NCBI GenBank assembly: GCA_030789695.1
Contig: CM061138.1
Location: 183,063,051 to 183,127,050 of the forward strand
Direction: 5' to 3'
Source: Scilla litardierei
Lineage: Eukaryota > Streptophyta > Magnoliopsida > Asparagales > Asparagaceae
Length of the DNA stretch: 64,000 nucleotides
The translations under genes were made by a program, and so were the position numbers. The notes below the pieces were generated by a model. It saw only the letters and a program-made list of their open reading frames with translations. It did not search any database and had not been told where the DNA came from. Within the stretch, counting starts at the first letter, position 1. Each line of letters opens with the position of its first letter. This document shows positions 1-10,818 of the stretch, piece after piece.

Positions 1-745
1 ATCTTGCTAAGTTATTTATGCACACACACAAAAAGAGAAACACAAAAGCAAAAAAAAGAGAAAAAAATGAAGAAAAAATGAATAAGTGTATCACTAAAAT
101 AAATAACTTGGTTGGCTCGAGTAGTACAGTCCGAGGGGTCCTTTTTGGCCTAATGCCTTATTATCGTCTGATTTAGGAGCCATTGACCGGAACCTCACTC
201 ATTTGATGGAGCGATCCAAGTTATACACTTTTCCGCAAATGTTGCTTTATGCGCGTTACGCGGAACTAATAAAAAGAGAAAGAAAAGAGAGAATAAGTGT
301 GCATAACTAGCAAGGCAAGAGAACCTCCAAAGCTTAGAGAAAGCACAAGATATGGTGTGATTTCCTATGAATGAAGATTGATGTGTGTATGTTTCGATAC
401 CATTCTACTCTTTATACTTGCTTTGCATGATACATCTACGCTCCAAGTTAGAATGTTTGATTGAAAGGTGTGAGCCATTGATTTTGTATATTATGAGCTA
501 CGAAGTAATGGATAGTGAAGTTAAGTCAATTTTATAACCATTTGAGAAATACTTGTCCTTCATCTTTAAACCCACGAGTACCATTATTTTATGAGCATGA
601 AATCTTGACATTAGTGTGTGGTCATCTCTTTTGTCGTTGTAGCATGGTGGTGAGTGATTTGAGATCTGATAAGGTGATCTAGGTGTATACTTGATATCAT
701 TTTTCGCTCACTTTGCTAGAGACTAGCAAAACGCTAGTTGGGGGA
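1..745 (+). mobile_element. 3' internal non-coding end of a Ty3/gypsy (Tat/Athila-like) element, truncated by window edge
   Basis: No coding sequence is visible. The segment has A-rich, purine-rich tracts at 25-80 and 268-295 and ends in a G-run (739-745, GGGGGA-like) directly before a TG that starts LTR-like sequence. That layout (non-coding spacer, 'gactagcaaaacgctag' type lead-in, polypurine tract, TG) is what I know from the 3' ends of plant Tat/Athila elements. The family call is by resemblance only; the body of the element lies outside the window. Confidence 0.45.
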
Positions 746-2040
746 TGTGATTCGGGTTGAATATTGCTTATTTAACCCCTCATCTAGTAATATTTTGTGC
801 TTATATTATGCTTAATTGATCTCTAATACGTTCGTATTTTGTACACCATCATTTATTAGAGAAATCACCTTATTTGAGCATAAAACAGAAATAAACTGAG
901 AATTTCTGCACTTTTTATATTTTTCACAACTTGGTCTCGATCTCACGATTCCAACGACTATTTATTTGTATTTTTCTGAGAACTGTGCTAATTACTATGA
1001 ATTTTTGAATGCAGAATACCATTTAATAGAAGAAATATGGAAGAAATACGTTTAAAATACGCCAGCATGAATCTTGAAGGCCACGCGGTGGCGATCTGGC
1101 GATTCCCCGCTTCATCAAACGGCTCAGGCAAAGAGGGCGACGCGGCAAGGCAATAGCCGTTGGATTCGCATCCAACGGCCTGGAACGAGGCGGATTCGAG
1201 TTGCGAAGAGCGGCACTTAGCGGTCGACATGGCGAAATTAAGGTCGGTCGATCGTGATCCAACGGTCGACCTCAACTTCGCAGCTGAGCATGAAGCAGCA
1301 AAAGAGCGGTGACGTGGCGCCATCGAGTTCATTGAGATTCGATCCAGCGGCTGCAATGAAGGGGCGACGCGGCTCGATAATAACCGTTGGATTGACATCC
1401 AACGGCGGGAAATGACGCGCCACATCGTTGGGTGGAGCATATACACAGCCACGAATAGCCGTTCGATCCCGCGATCGGACGGTCAGGATTCCTCCCAAGC
1501 CGAATTCGAAACGAAGTTGGATTTGGACCCGTTAAGCGGACACGTGTCGAGCGCTCGTCCAATCCCGCTTCGATCCGACGGATCGTATTTGATCCAGCTA
1601 TTTAAATGTGGGTTTGGGCTCGATATTGATGCGGATTTAGACTCGTTAAGCTAATAAACCCGCAATGTTAGTATATATGATATTCTTGACGTATTTGGGC
1701 GATTTTGGAGCCGATTTTTGCAGAAATTCACTGAGATTCCAGAGAGCAACCTGGGGTATTTTTCAGATGGCTTTGAGAAGAAGAAAGAGTTTTCTTATGC
1801 TAAAAGAGGGTGTATTTGGTGATATCTCTTGAACTTTATTGCGTATTTTCAATTCTAGTTGCTTCTATTGATTAGAACCATGTTTATTGTGATGAAATCC
1901 TTGATTATTTTCAGTATGTATGGCTAAATTATTATTGTGCATGGTATGGTGTAGTTAGGGGATATGATTTGTATTTATTTGGTTGAATCGTCATGCTAAA
2001 ATTGTTAACGTTGATAAAGGTATAGTCTTTATTTTAAAAT
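746..2040 (+). repeat. Probable 3' LTR of the Tat/Athila-like element (end uncertain)
   Basis: It starts at TGTGATTCGG right after the polypurine tract. It contains inverted CCGTTGGAT/ATCCAACGG pairs at 1156-1179 and 1384-1405 plus a single copy near 1257, and a TATA-like CTATTTAAATG at about 1598-1608. The right end is not defined because no second LTR copy and no target duplication is in the window. Open frames at 988-1654 are on both strands, overlap each other and look like nothing known, so I treat them as chance. Confidence 0.4.
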
Positions 2041-2399
2041 CTCCTCTTCATCTTCCAAAAGGACGTGATTGAGTTGATGATCACCCCACAAGGGTGAGTT
2101 TTGATCTTCCCAAAAGGGAGTTTCATATCTTATATTCGAAAGATTATAACTTTAGCAACGATCGTATTCAATATTGTGCTTTAATCCCTACAAGGGTATT
2201 TTCCGATGAATTTCTCTCAAAAAGAGGTTTCATTGAGTTATCATTAATCAACCAAGTTAATACAAATCATGGACCCTAATGAACCCATATCATGTGCATA
2301 CTTCTCATTGATATTTTCATAAACGAAACTTTCTTTTGTCGTATTAAAAGAACCACAATCAAGACCCATTCAAACCATCGTCATTAAAAGTGGTTGGTC
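2041..2399. other. Non-coding repeat-derived stretch
   Basis: No convincing gene. Several short CCC(A/T)(A/C)AAGGG motifs (near 2084, 2109 and 2188) recur about every 25-80 bases. It lies between the Tat-like LTR and a copia 3' end and is probably decayed LTR-retrotransposon sequence. Confidence 0.3.
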
Positions 2400-3263
2400 T
2401 CTTTACGTTGAGTTTCTATTTGATTTAAGCTTTGTGGTTGCAACAGATTTTCACCCGAGGATTTGACATCTGGACTCCCAGATCTATCTTTCTTGCACGA
2501 ACTCTTTCGCTTGAGAGAAGCACATTTTCGGGTATTTGCATATGCAGGTTACAGATCATCACGATTAATAGCATAAAGGGGACGTCCACCTCCTGAAGAT
2601 CTACACAGAATCCTCCCAAGTCTACATCCTCCTACCATCCAGAGAAGCTCATCACCCAAGAAGCAGTTCAAGAACATACAAAGCCTGGTCCTGAAGTACC
2701 TCGTAGATAATGACGATTGAGACGTGGAGCTGTCTACCAAGTTCGCAGGACCCCTTTAGTTTCAGCTACTGCCTTATATGAGTGAAACTTGTATAGATGA
2801 GTGATGTGTGTACTTTACATTTACTTTCGAAATGTTGATGATGAGATGGATGTATAGACGCATAAGAGATTAATGTATAGATATATAGGATATCTGCAAG
2901 CCTGAAGCTTGATCAGATAAGGGGGAGTCAACTGTAGAGTTGTACTCTTTTTCCTTGGCTAGTGGTTTTTCCCACAGGGTTTTCCATAGTCATGATTTTA
3001 ACGAGGCAACCACATTGTCTCTGGATCCAGAAATATCCATCCCTCGACACATCCCCAAATCAGGAGAAGTTATGGAGTGATGTACTCTTTTCCCTTCGCT
3101 ATTGGTTTTCTCCCATAGGGTTTTCCATAGCTAAAGGTTTTTAACGAGGCAGTCATCCCTAACTTGGATCTAGATATATCCACCCTTTAAGATACTCATT
3201 AATACTAATGAATCATTGAGTTTCCATAAGTCGAGTATACCACGTTGGTTGGATAAAGGGAAG
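2400..3263 (+). mobile_element. Non-coding 3' end of an old Ty1/copia element (Ivana/Oryco-like)
   Basis: Twice (about 2945-3035 and 3083-3160) the sequence reads as a 'gtactctttt-tccctt-gct-ttggtttt-ccca-agggttttcc-ttttaacgaggca' block. This duplicated block between pol and the 3' LTR is familiar from plant copia elements of the Ivana/Oryco type. It is followed by a purine-rich tract ending near 3263 (ggataaagggaag) and then TG. No pol coding remnant is readable, so the classification rests on the block and the tract. Confidence 0.45.
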
Positions 3264-3411
3264 TGTTATGAATAGGACTCATTGGGCCTATTGGGTATCC
3301 ACCCACATGAGTAACCAATATGAATACTATATAAAGGAGGCTAAGGGTTTCTTAGCCTCAACCTTCTCCAAACCTGTTTCTACTTCACAACATTGTGGAT
3401 AATTAAAATTA
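3264..3411 (+). repeat. Start of a copia LTR, interrupted by the MULE
   Basis: Begins TGTTATGAAT after a polypurine tract and has a TATA-like CTATATAAA at 3327-3335. It is cut at 3411 by the MULE, whose target duplication TTAAAATTA is 3403-3411. The continuation resumes at 14085/14094. Confidence 0.45.
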
Positions 3412-3530
3412 GGATTTTTTGCATACTGGTCCCTTAAAGGATGCATATTTTGATATCTATCTCTTAAATATGGGTATTTTCTCTCAAATCCCTCAAATCT
3501 TAAGCGTTAAACTTAATAGTCCATCCATCG
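3412..3530 (+). repeat. MULE left terminal inverted repeat
   Basis: About 110-120 bases, roughly 70% identical by eye to the reverse complement of the right end. It starts GG and abuts the 9-bp target duplication. Confidence 0.7.
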
Positions 3531-3644
3531 TAGAGTTAACCAAACTTAGATTAATTAACGCTTAAATAATTATTAGATTTAATTAATTAAGAATTAAACA
3601 TTAATTAACTATTAACCAACCCCAAATCACACCTCATTCATTTT

Positions 3645-6070
3645 TGTAACGACCTGTATTTTTAGGCGTTTTTGATTGCACATATTTACTGCAGTTGTTT
3701 GATTATATGCGTTGACGCGAGCGCAACTTGGTTTTAAGAAACTTTTACCATATCTTAACTAATTACTTTAGTTAATTTGTTTTACTAATTACCATTACCA
3801 ATTACGCTCACTAAATAATTACTTCTTATCAATTGCTTACCATTACCCTACAACACCTCTTCCATGTTTTTCTCATCCCACAACCTGATACATTCCCCCA
3901 AATACTCCCCTAAAACTTTAGTCAAAATCCCACCCACTCTCATTAAATACTCTCTTAATTACAGTATTATAGGTTTACACTTATTTAATCAGACCCCTCT
4001 CCCGTTCATCCTCAGGCACATCATCATCCTCATTTTTGTTCAAGCTTCCTGCAAACAACAACAACAGCAGCAACAATGCCATCCACCTCCTTCAATCCCA
4101 CACCAACATCAACCCAAAATCAATCTGAACCCAAACTCATTCATCCCAAAAATCAAACAACCAAATCAAAACTGAAATCATCAATTGATTTCAGAAAACT
4201 GAAATTGAAGAGGAAACAACGAAATTGAAGCTGAAAATCAAGCAATTCAACCCCCCATTCAACCCAGTTTCGTTCTTCCATCCTCCCCCATGTCGAATCC
4301 CCGCTGCCCTAGCCCTAGCCGCTGGCCTCCCCCTTGCACGAGCTGCCGCCAGCTCTCCAGGCTGCCGGCCCCCTGCCTTAATCCCCCTGCCGTGTGCCAC
4401 CTCCTCCCCTTACAAGCGCACGCCGGAGCCCTAGTCGCCGCCGTGCGTCCAGCAATCCCCCGTGCGCCCGAACGCCGCCGCCCCATGCTGCCTCGCGCCG
4501 CCCCCTGCATTTCCTTGCGTCGCCCGTGTGCCCTTGGCCGCTGCCAATCCCTCCCCTTGCCGTCGTTCACCTGCAGAAAGAAAAAAGAAGAAGGAAGGGA
4601 ACGAAAGACAGAGAGGGAGAAACAGAGGTAAGTAGATATTAAAGAAGTTATATAAGTAAGGTTATTTTAAGATATTTTTATATTAAGTTAAATTATTTTT
4701 AATTTTAAGTTATAAGTTAAATAAGTTAGTTATTATATATGTTAAGTATTTAAGTTAAGTTATTTTTATGGTAAGTTTATAAGTAGTAATTTAGTATAAG
4801 TTAATAAGTTAGGTTAATAATAAAGTTATTATATAAAGTTTTGATATAAATTTTTATATTAAGTTAGTTATTAAGTTAAGATAACTTATTAAATAAGATA
4901 TATAAGTTAAATTATGTTAGTAAGTTAAGTTATTAAATTAGTAAGTTAAGTCTTTACCTTAGTTATAAGTTTTTTTATTAGCTAACTTGCCATGTAACAC
5001 GTGTGAACCAGGTAACGCTGCCGCTGATCGGACCACGCCTTCAACGACGCAACGTATCAGTAACTCATCGTACTCTAGTTAGGGGTATTAAAACTATAAT
5101 GAATGCATGCTAAAATAGTTTCTTTTAGTTTAGCAAATGTTTCACACGAACAGATAGATAAGCTTGATAAGTTGCATATTAACTGAAAAGAATCATTTGG
5201 ACTATGGAAAATGCTTGAGTGGAAAATGTGATAACATGGTAATTGGCTCGTAAATTACAAAGAAATGATAACATACACAGACACTTAGGGTTTGGGGTAA
5301 CTTATAATAGCGAGGGTGCGAGAGCGACTAGTCCAATCTTTGTAGTCACCGTGCAGGTTCTAGCAACCCATCACAGTAGCCGGTGACAAATTCACAGATC
5401 ACAGATTATTGCACAGTATTCAGAGCATGGTTCACCCGGGTAGCATCCGTGGCAAGAGGTGGACTCTTGGTTGCTTACTGTACCCCGCATTATAAGTCAC
5501 GGTCTACGTACGGCACAGTTAGACTCTCGTAACATGGTCGCTATTAATAAAGTACTTTTAATTGCTGAAAATCGGTGATAGTTGTAAATTGCAAGTTACA
5601 TTTCTGCTCTATTTTCCTTACCATTATTGTTCGCACTTTACTTCTTCTCTTTAGATTGACATGCTTTCATATTGTATTAATCTCCATGCTTAGAGATACT
5701 TTGAGTTACGTCTGATCCTGGTGACCCCTCTCTTTATGGTGGACCTGCCAGATATTTCACAAGTTGAAGATGTTGCACCAGAGACTGCAGACGCCGAGTT
5801 TGCTATACAGTTTGACCAGAAGGACGCTGGTTACTAAGTGTGAGTGTGAGTGTGTTTTAGTATTTGATGTATCAGAGTGGCTTGGTGTGTATTTGTAATC
5901 GGTTGTATTTCCTTTTCTGTATGCTGCCAATTGTAATAAATTTGTATTTCATTTTCATGTATGAGTATTTGGCATCTTTTCTGCAACAGAACCTATATTG
6001 GCTTCATTGGTGCCTAGCAGGACTTACGCATGCTCCAAACAGTAACGAGCCCTGAGAGGGGGTCGTTACA
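3645..6070 (+). repeat. Tekay element 5' LTR
   Basis: 2,426 bases. It contains a GC-rich proline-coding-like block (about 4250-4600) and an AT-rich degenerate 'aagttataagttaa' repeat (4627-4990). Its partner is 10819-13228. Confidence 0.85.
4627..4990 (+). repeat. AT-rich degenerate tandem repeat in the Tekay LTR
   Basis: Imperfect repeats of the theme aagttaagttat / ataagttaaataagtta. The same array lies at 11813-12136 in the other LTR with small length changes, as expected for replication slippage. Confidence 0.6.
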
Positions 6071-6344
6071 AGTTTGGTGTCCAATGCAGGTCCGCGCTAA
6101 ATACCACATGAGCAGTACAGGAAGTTCAGAATGTGAGGTATAAAATACTCAATGGAACTGATCAAACCTTATGAAATGCAGGTAAGTAATGGAAAGGAAC
6201 ACTTCAGGAAGCGAGGACAGTGCTTTTGGATCCGGGGTCAATCAACTGAATGGGGGTCCCAACTAGAACGATGCTGGAAATGGACCCAACAACGGTCCAG
6301 ACGCGACAGCATTCCATACTGCACCTTTATTTGCAGAAGATTTC

Positions 6345-7396
6345 ATGCGGGGCATGTATGTCCTTCATCAGCATCTTGAACAGGCTTTGGGACAGGCTTT
6401 GGGACAGGCTTTGCATAGAGAGCCAAAAGCTGACCCGAGTGCTTACCACTTTCGAGCGATGAACCTTAAGACTTTTGCTAGGACCGAGAATCATCTCCAA
6501 GCGGAAGAATGGCTCAGGAGCATCACTGATGATCTTAGGGCTTCTCAGATTTGAGAAGAAGCATGGGTGGCTACCGCCAAGAGGTAATTGACTGATGATG
6601 CTCAAGACTGGTGGCAGGTGGTAGAAGATCGCTTGGGATTACCGATTTCGTGGGATGTCTTCACCAAAACATTCAATGCTCAGTACTTCCCGCCACATGC
6701 AAAGATTATGATGAGAAAGAAGTTCATCAACCTGAAGCAGGGCTCGATGACTGTGGACCAGTATGACGCTGAGTTCTCTAGGCTCAGCAGGTTTGCCCCG
6801 GAGATGGTTGCAGATCCATTGACTCGAACACCGTAATTCCAGCAGGGGCTCAACATTGAGTTTAGAGGAAGATGGTTACTGCTAATCCAACAACACATGC
6901 TGCAGTTCTGACCATGCTCGTAACCATGAGATGGTCGAAGAGGAAGCGAAGGAAGAGCTTAGGCTGACAGCACCTACGAGGCCACTGCCGACCCATACTG
7001 AGCCAAGCAGATGGCCACAGATGCACTGCCCTATCAGTAGACTCAGTTTAAGAAACCAGGCAACAACAGCAGGCCCAACCAGTCTGCCACTTTTGTGGAA
7101 AGCCTGGACACTTCAAGTCTGAGTGTCGAGGATTTTTAGGCCTTTATCTGGTTTGTGGAGAGTCTGGACACATGGCTAGGAATTGCCTGCATCATAAGCC
7201 ACGTGCTCCAGCTCCAGCTCGAGCTCCTTATGTTGCCCCGACTGAAAACGCTCCACAGCGTCCACCTCTACCTCCACAACAGAGAATGTTTAAGCAAGCA
7301 AGGCAGCAGCCACCACCGAAATGCCAGTCTTACAACATGACTGTCGAAGAGGCCGAGGCCACCGGTGAAGTGATCACAGGTATATTTCTTGCATAG
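6345..7396 (+). pseudogene. gag: Broken gag of the Tekay element
   Basis: Capsid-type gag: the stretch around 6588-6836 reads WWQVVEDRLG..., FNAQYFPP and the motif KFINLKQGSMTVDQYDAEFSRLSRFAP, typical of the retrotrans_gag domain of chromodomain Ty3 elements. In-frame stops (near 6552, 6586 and 6834) and a frame change interrupt it. The nucleocapsid part (about 7088-7200) has one good knuckle, C-x2-C-GKPGH-x4-C. In a second, the first cysteine appears as tyrosine (LYLVCGESGHMARNC). The product would assemble the particle and bind element RNA if intact; this copy cannot make it. Confidence 0.8.
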
Positions 7397-7488
7397 TTCG
7401 TAATTCATTTCTTTCATTAGCATTGTTTTCTTAGATTAGTGTTTGTAATCTAGGTGTCATACTAGTAGCTGGGAAACCCTCCCTCTCC

Positions 7489-10400
7489 TTGTTCGACTCG
7501 GGAGCATCACATTGCTTTCTGGCGAGTCGATTCGTTTGCACCCACACCATTCCTGTCAAACCTTTAGCATCCGGTTGGAACGTCAACACGAGTGGAAGAG
7601 TGATAAAATCAACCAGTGGCTATCCTCAATGCCTAGTGGTGATATGTGGGCGAGCATTGTTCGCTGACTTCATGATGATAGATATCCCAAACTTTGATGT
7701 TGTATTAGGGATGGATTGGTTGGGAACTTTCCATGCCACCATCGACTGTTGTCGAAGGAGGGTAGTCTTCGAGATCCCTGAACATCCAAAGTTCGAGTTC
7801 ATTAGTGGAAGCAGATCGGTAGGCCTAATGGCGTACAGAGCCAGGTCAGTCGAAGCAGTAGCAACCGCAATGGAAGCAAAACCTGATATACCAGAGGTGG
7901 TACGAGAGTTCTTGGATGTGTTTCCAGATGGCCTTACAAGTTTGCCTCCGGATCGCACCCTCAAATTTGCCATTGAACTAATGCCAGGAGCTTAACCAAT
8001 GTCCAAGGGACCATATCGTTTAGCACCATCTGAGCTAGAAGAATTACGGGCCTAACTAGATGAGCTTCTGAAGAAGGGATGGATACGACCCAGTGCATCT
8101 CCTTGGGGATCTCCTATGTTGCTGGTGAAGAAGAAAGACGGATCCCTACGTATGTGCGTTGACTACCACGAGCTGAACAAAGTCACCGTGAAGAACAAGT
8201 ACCCTCTACCGTGCATCGACGATCTTTTCAATCAGCTCGGTGGGTCAAGCGTCTATTCGAAGCTGGATCTGAGGACATGGTACCATCAAGTGAAGGGGAA
8301 AGACGAAGATGTTCCCAAGACTGCATTCAGAACCAGATATGGACATTATGAGTACTTGGTAATGCCGTTTGGTGTGACCAATACACCCGCGGTATTTATG
8401 AGCCTCATGAACCAAGTATTGTATGAATACTTGGACAAGTTCGTAGTAGTCTACATCGACAACATTCTCATATACTCAAAGAATGCGGTTGAGCATGCAG
8501 AGCATCTCAGGAAGGTTCTCGAGACCCTGAGAAGACACCAGCTTTATGCCAAACTTAGCAAGTGCGATTTTTGGCTGAATGAGGTGGCGTTTCTAGGCCA
8601 CGTGCTGTCTGGAGAAGGGATCGCTGTCGATCCTGAAAAAGTAGCCGCTGTTTAAAACTGGTCAGTCCCCCGAACGGTGACTGAGATTCGAAGTTTCTTG
8701 GGACTTGCTGGCTACTACCGAAGTTTTTTCAAAGACTTCTCGAAGATCGCATGAGCCAAGCACGGTTGACGAGAAAGGATGTGGTGTGTGTTTGGTCGAA
8801 AACATGCGAGGATGCTTTCCAGGAGCTGAAGAAGAGGTTGATGACTGCACCTTTTCTGATCATTCCAGACCGATCAGGAGGATTCGAAGTCTTCTGTGAT
8901 GCATCTGGTAAGGGACTTGGATGCGTGCTACATCAGCACGGTCGAGTCGTAGCATATGCATCCAGGCATTTGAAGATCCATGAGAACAACTATCCCACGC
9001 ATGATCTTGAGTTGGCAGCATTGATTTTTGCATTGAAGATATGGAGGAATTTTCTATTGGGAGAGCACGTGAAGATGTTCTCGGATCATAAGAGTCTGAA
9101 GTATCTCTTCACTCAGAAGGAGCTCAACATGCGTCAGAGACGATGGATAGAGCTCATGGCAGATTATGACATTAACCTTCATTACCATCCTGGGAAAGTC
9201 AATGTCGTACATGATACATTGAGTCATCTACTAGCGGTGATGACCCTTACGACTCAGTGGAGGATGCAGCAAGAGATCCAGGACATAGGTATAGAAGTGA
9301 TTCTACTAGGGATGACTGCATCTTTGATGGTCATGCATATCCAGCCGACCTTGGTAGAGAAGATCAAGAAGGCTCAGATGGATGATGAGAAGCTGCGGAA
9401 GATCAAAGATCTGGTGATAGCAGGCCAGAGGCCAGAGTTTAAGATTCATGCAGATGGATCCTTGAGGTTTGAGAACAAGATCTGTGTACCATCTGGCACC
9501 ATCAGAGAGAAGCTATTGGAGGAAGCTCACAGCTCTCCTTATTCTATACATCCTGGGGGTACCAAGATGTATCAGGATCTGCGACAGCATTACTGGTGGC
9601 ATGACATGAAGAGAAGCATCGCACGGAGCGTAGCGAAGTATATTGTATGCTAGCAGGTGAATGCTGAACATCAGAGGACTGTCGGCCTATTACAGCCATT
9701 GCCCATTTCGGAGTGGAAATGGCAGCATATCACGATGGACTTCATGACTGGTCTACCCAAGAGTACGAAGCAGAATGACATTGTCTGGGTGACTGTAGAT
9801 CGATTGACCAAGACAACACACTTCATTCCTTTCAAAGTGGGCCAGTCTACAGAAGTATTGGCCAAGAAGTACATGGATGAGATTGTGAAGCTGCATGGAG
9901 TTCCTATCAGCATTGTCTCGGACAGAGACACCAGATTCACATCTCGTTTGTGGAGGAGCCTCCAGGAGAGCTTGGGAACCCACTTGAGCTTTAGTACGGC
10001 TTATCATCCACAGACAGATGGTCAGTCAAAGCATACTATACAGATACTTGAAGACATGCTGCGAGCATGTATACCGGAATTCAAAGGATCATGGGAAGAT
10101 CATCTCCATTTGATGGAGTTTACATACAACAACAGCTACCGGTCTAGCATCGGTATGGTGCCTTTTGCGGCACGGTATGGGAGGAAGTGACGATCCCCCT
10201 TGAGCTGGGATGATGTAGGAGATCGAGAGTTGGTTGTCCTGAGCTAATCACAGAAGCCGTGGATGTGGTTCGGACCATCAGAGAGAAGGTGCAGCTGGCT
10301 CAAGACAGGTACAAGCATTGGATAGACGTGAAATGTCGACATCTGGAGTTTCAGCCCGGTGATCATGTTTTTCTGAAGATCTTGCCCAACCGAGCAATGA

Positions 10401-10780
10401 TTCATTTTGGGCGGAGAGGAAAGCTTAGTCCTCGATTCATTGGACCTATCTACATTCTGGAGCGAGTAAGAGAGGTGGCATACAAGCTTGTACTGTCCCC
10501 TGCCTTAGAGGGAGTACACAATGTGTTCCATATCTCGCAGTTGCATCGATATGTGAGCGACCCAAATCATGGCGTGGACTACTCGGAGATCGTAGTTCAT
10601 ACGGACTTGACATACGAGCAGCAACCAGTGGAGATCCTAGATCGACGTCAGAAAGTATTTAGGAGCAGGACTATTGATCTAGTCAGTGTGATGTGGCGTC
10701 ACGACTCACCTGGTGAATCCACCTGGGAGCGAGAGGACGAGATGCGAGGATGTTATCCCTACCTTTTCCCAGCCATGTAG
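7489..10780 (+). pseudogene. pol: Broken pol (PR-RT-RH-IN-chromodomain) of the Tekay element
   Basis: Protease motif LFDSGASHCF near 7489 and VLGMDWL near 7704. RT reads [15 protein letters not shown] and MPFGVTN, but the active site at about 8452-8463 is YIDN: the second aspartate codon is AAC. RNase H begins near 8887 ([10 protein letters not shown]). The integrase H-H-C-C segment is around 9520-9650, catalytic Asp at 9738-9740 (TMDFMTGLP) and Asp in SDRDTRF; the third residue, normally Glu in GQSE, is Lys (AAG at 10029-10031). A chromodomain-like end (EILDRRQK...WRHDSPGESTWEREDEM) is at 10610-10770. The frame changes near 8650-8750 and 10190-10260, and stops occur at 7993, 8653, 9650 and 10188. 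It should be non-functional. Confidence 0.85.
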
Positions 10781-10818
10781 AGAATTTCGAGGACAAAATT
10801 ATTCTAATGAGGGTAGGA

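Noticed and set aside
3864..4175. Frame with a poly-Gln run as a host gene
   Set aside because: It is wholly inside the Tekay 5' LTR, and the CAA/CAG run is shorter in the other LTR.
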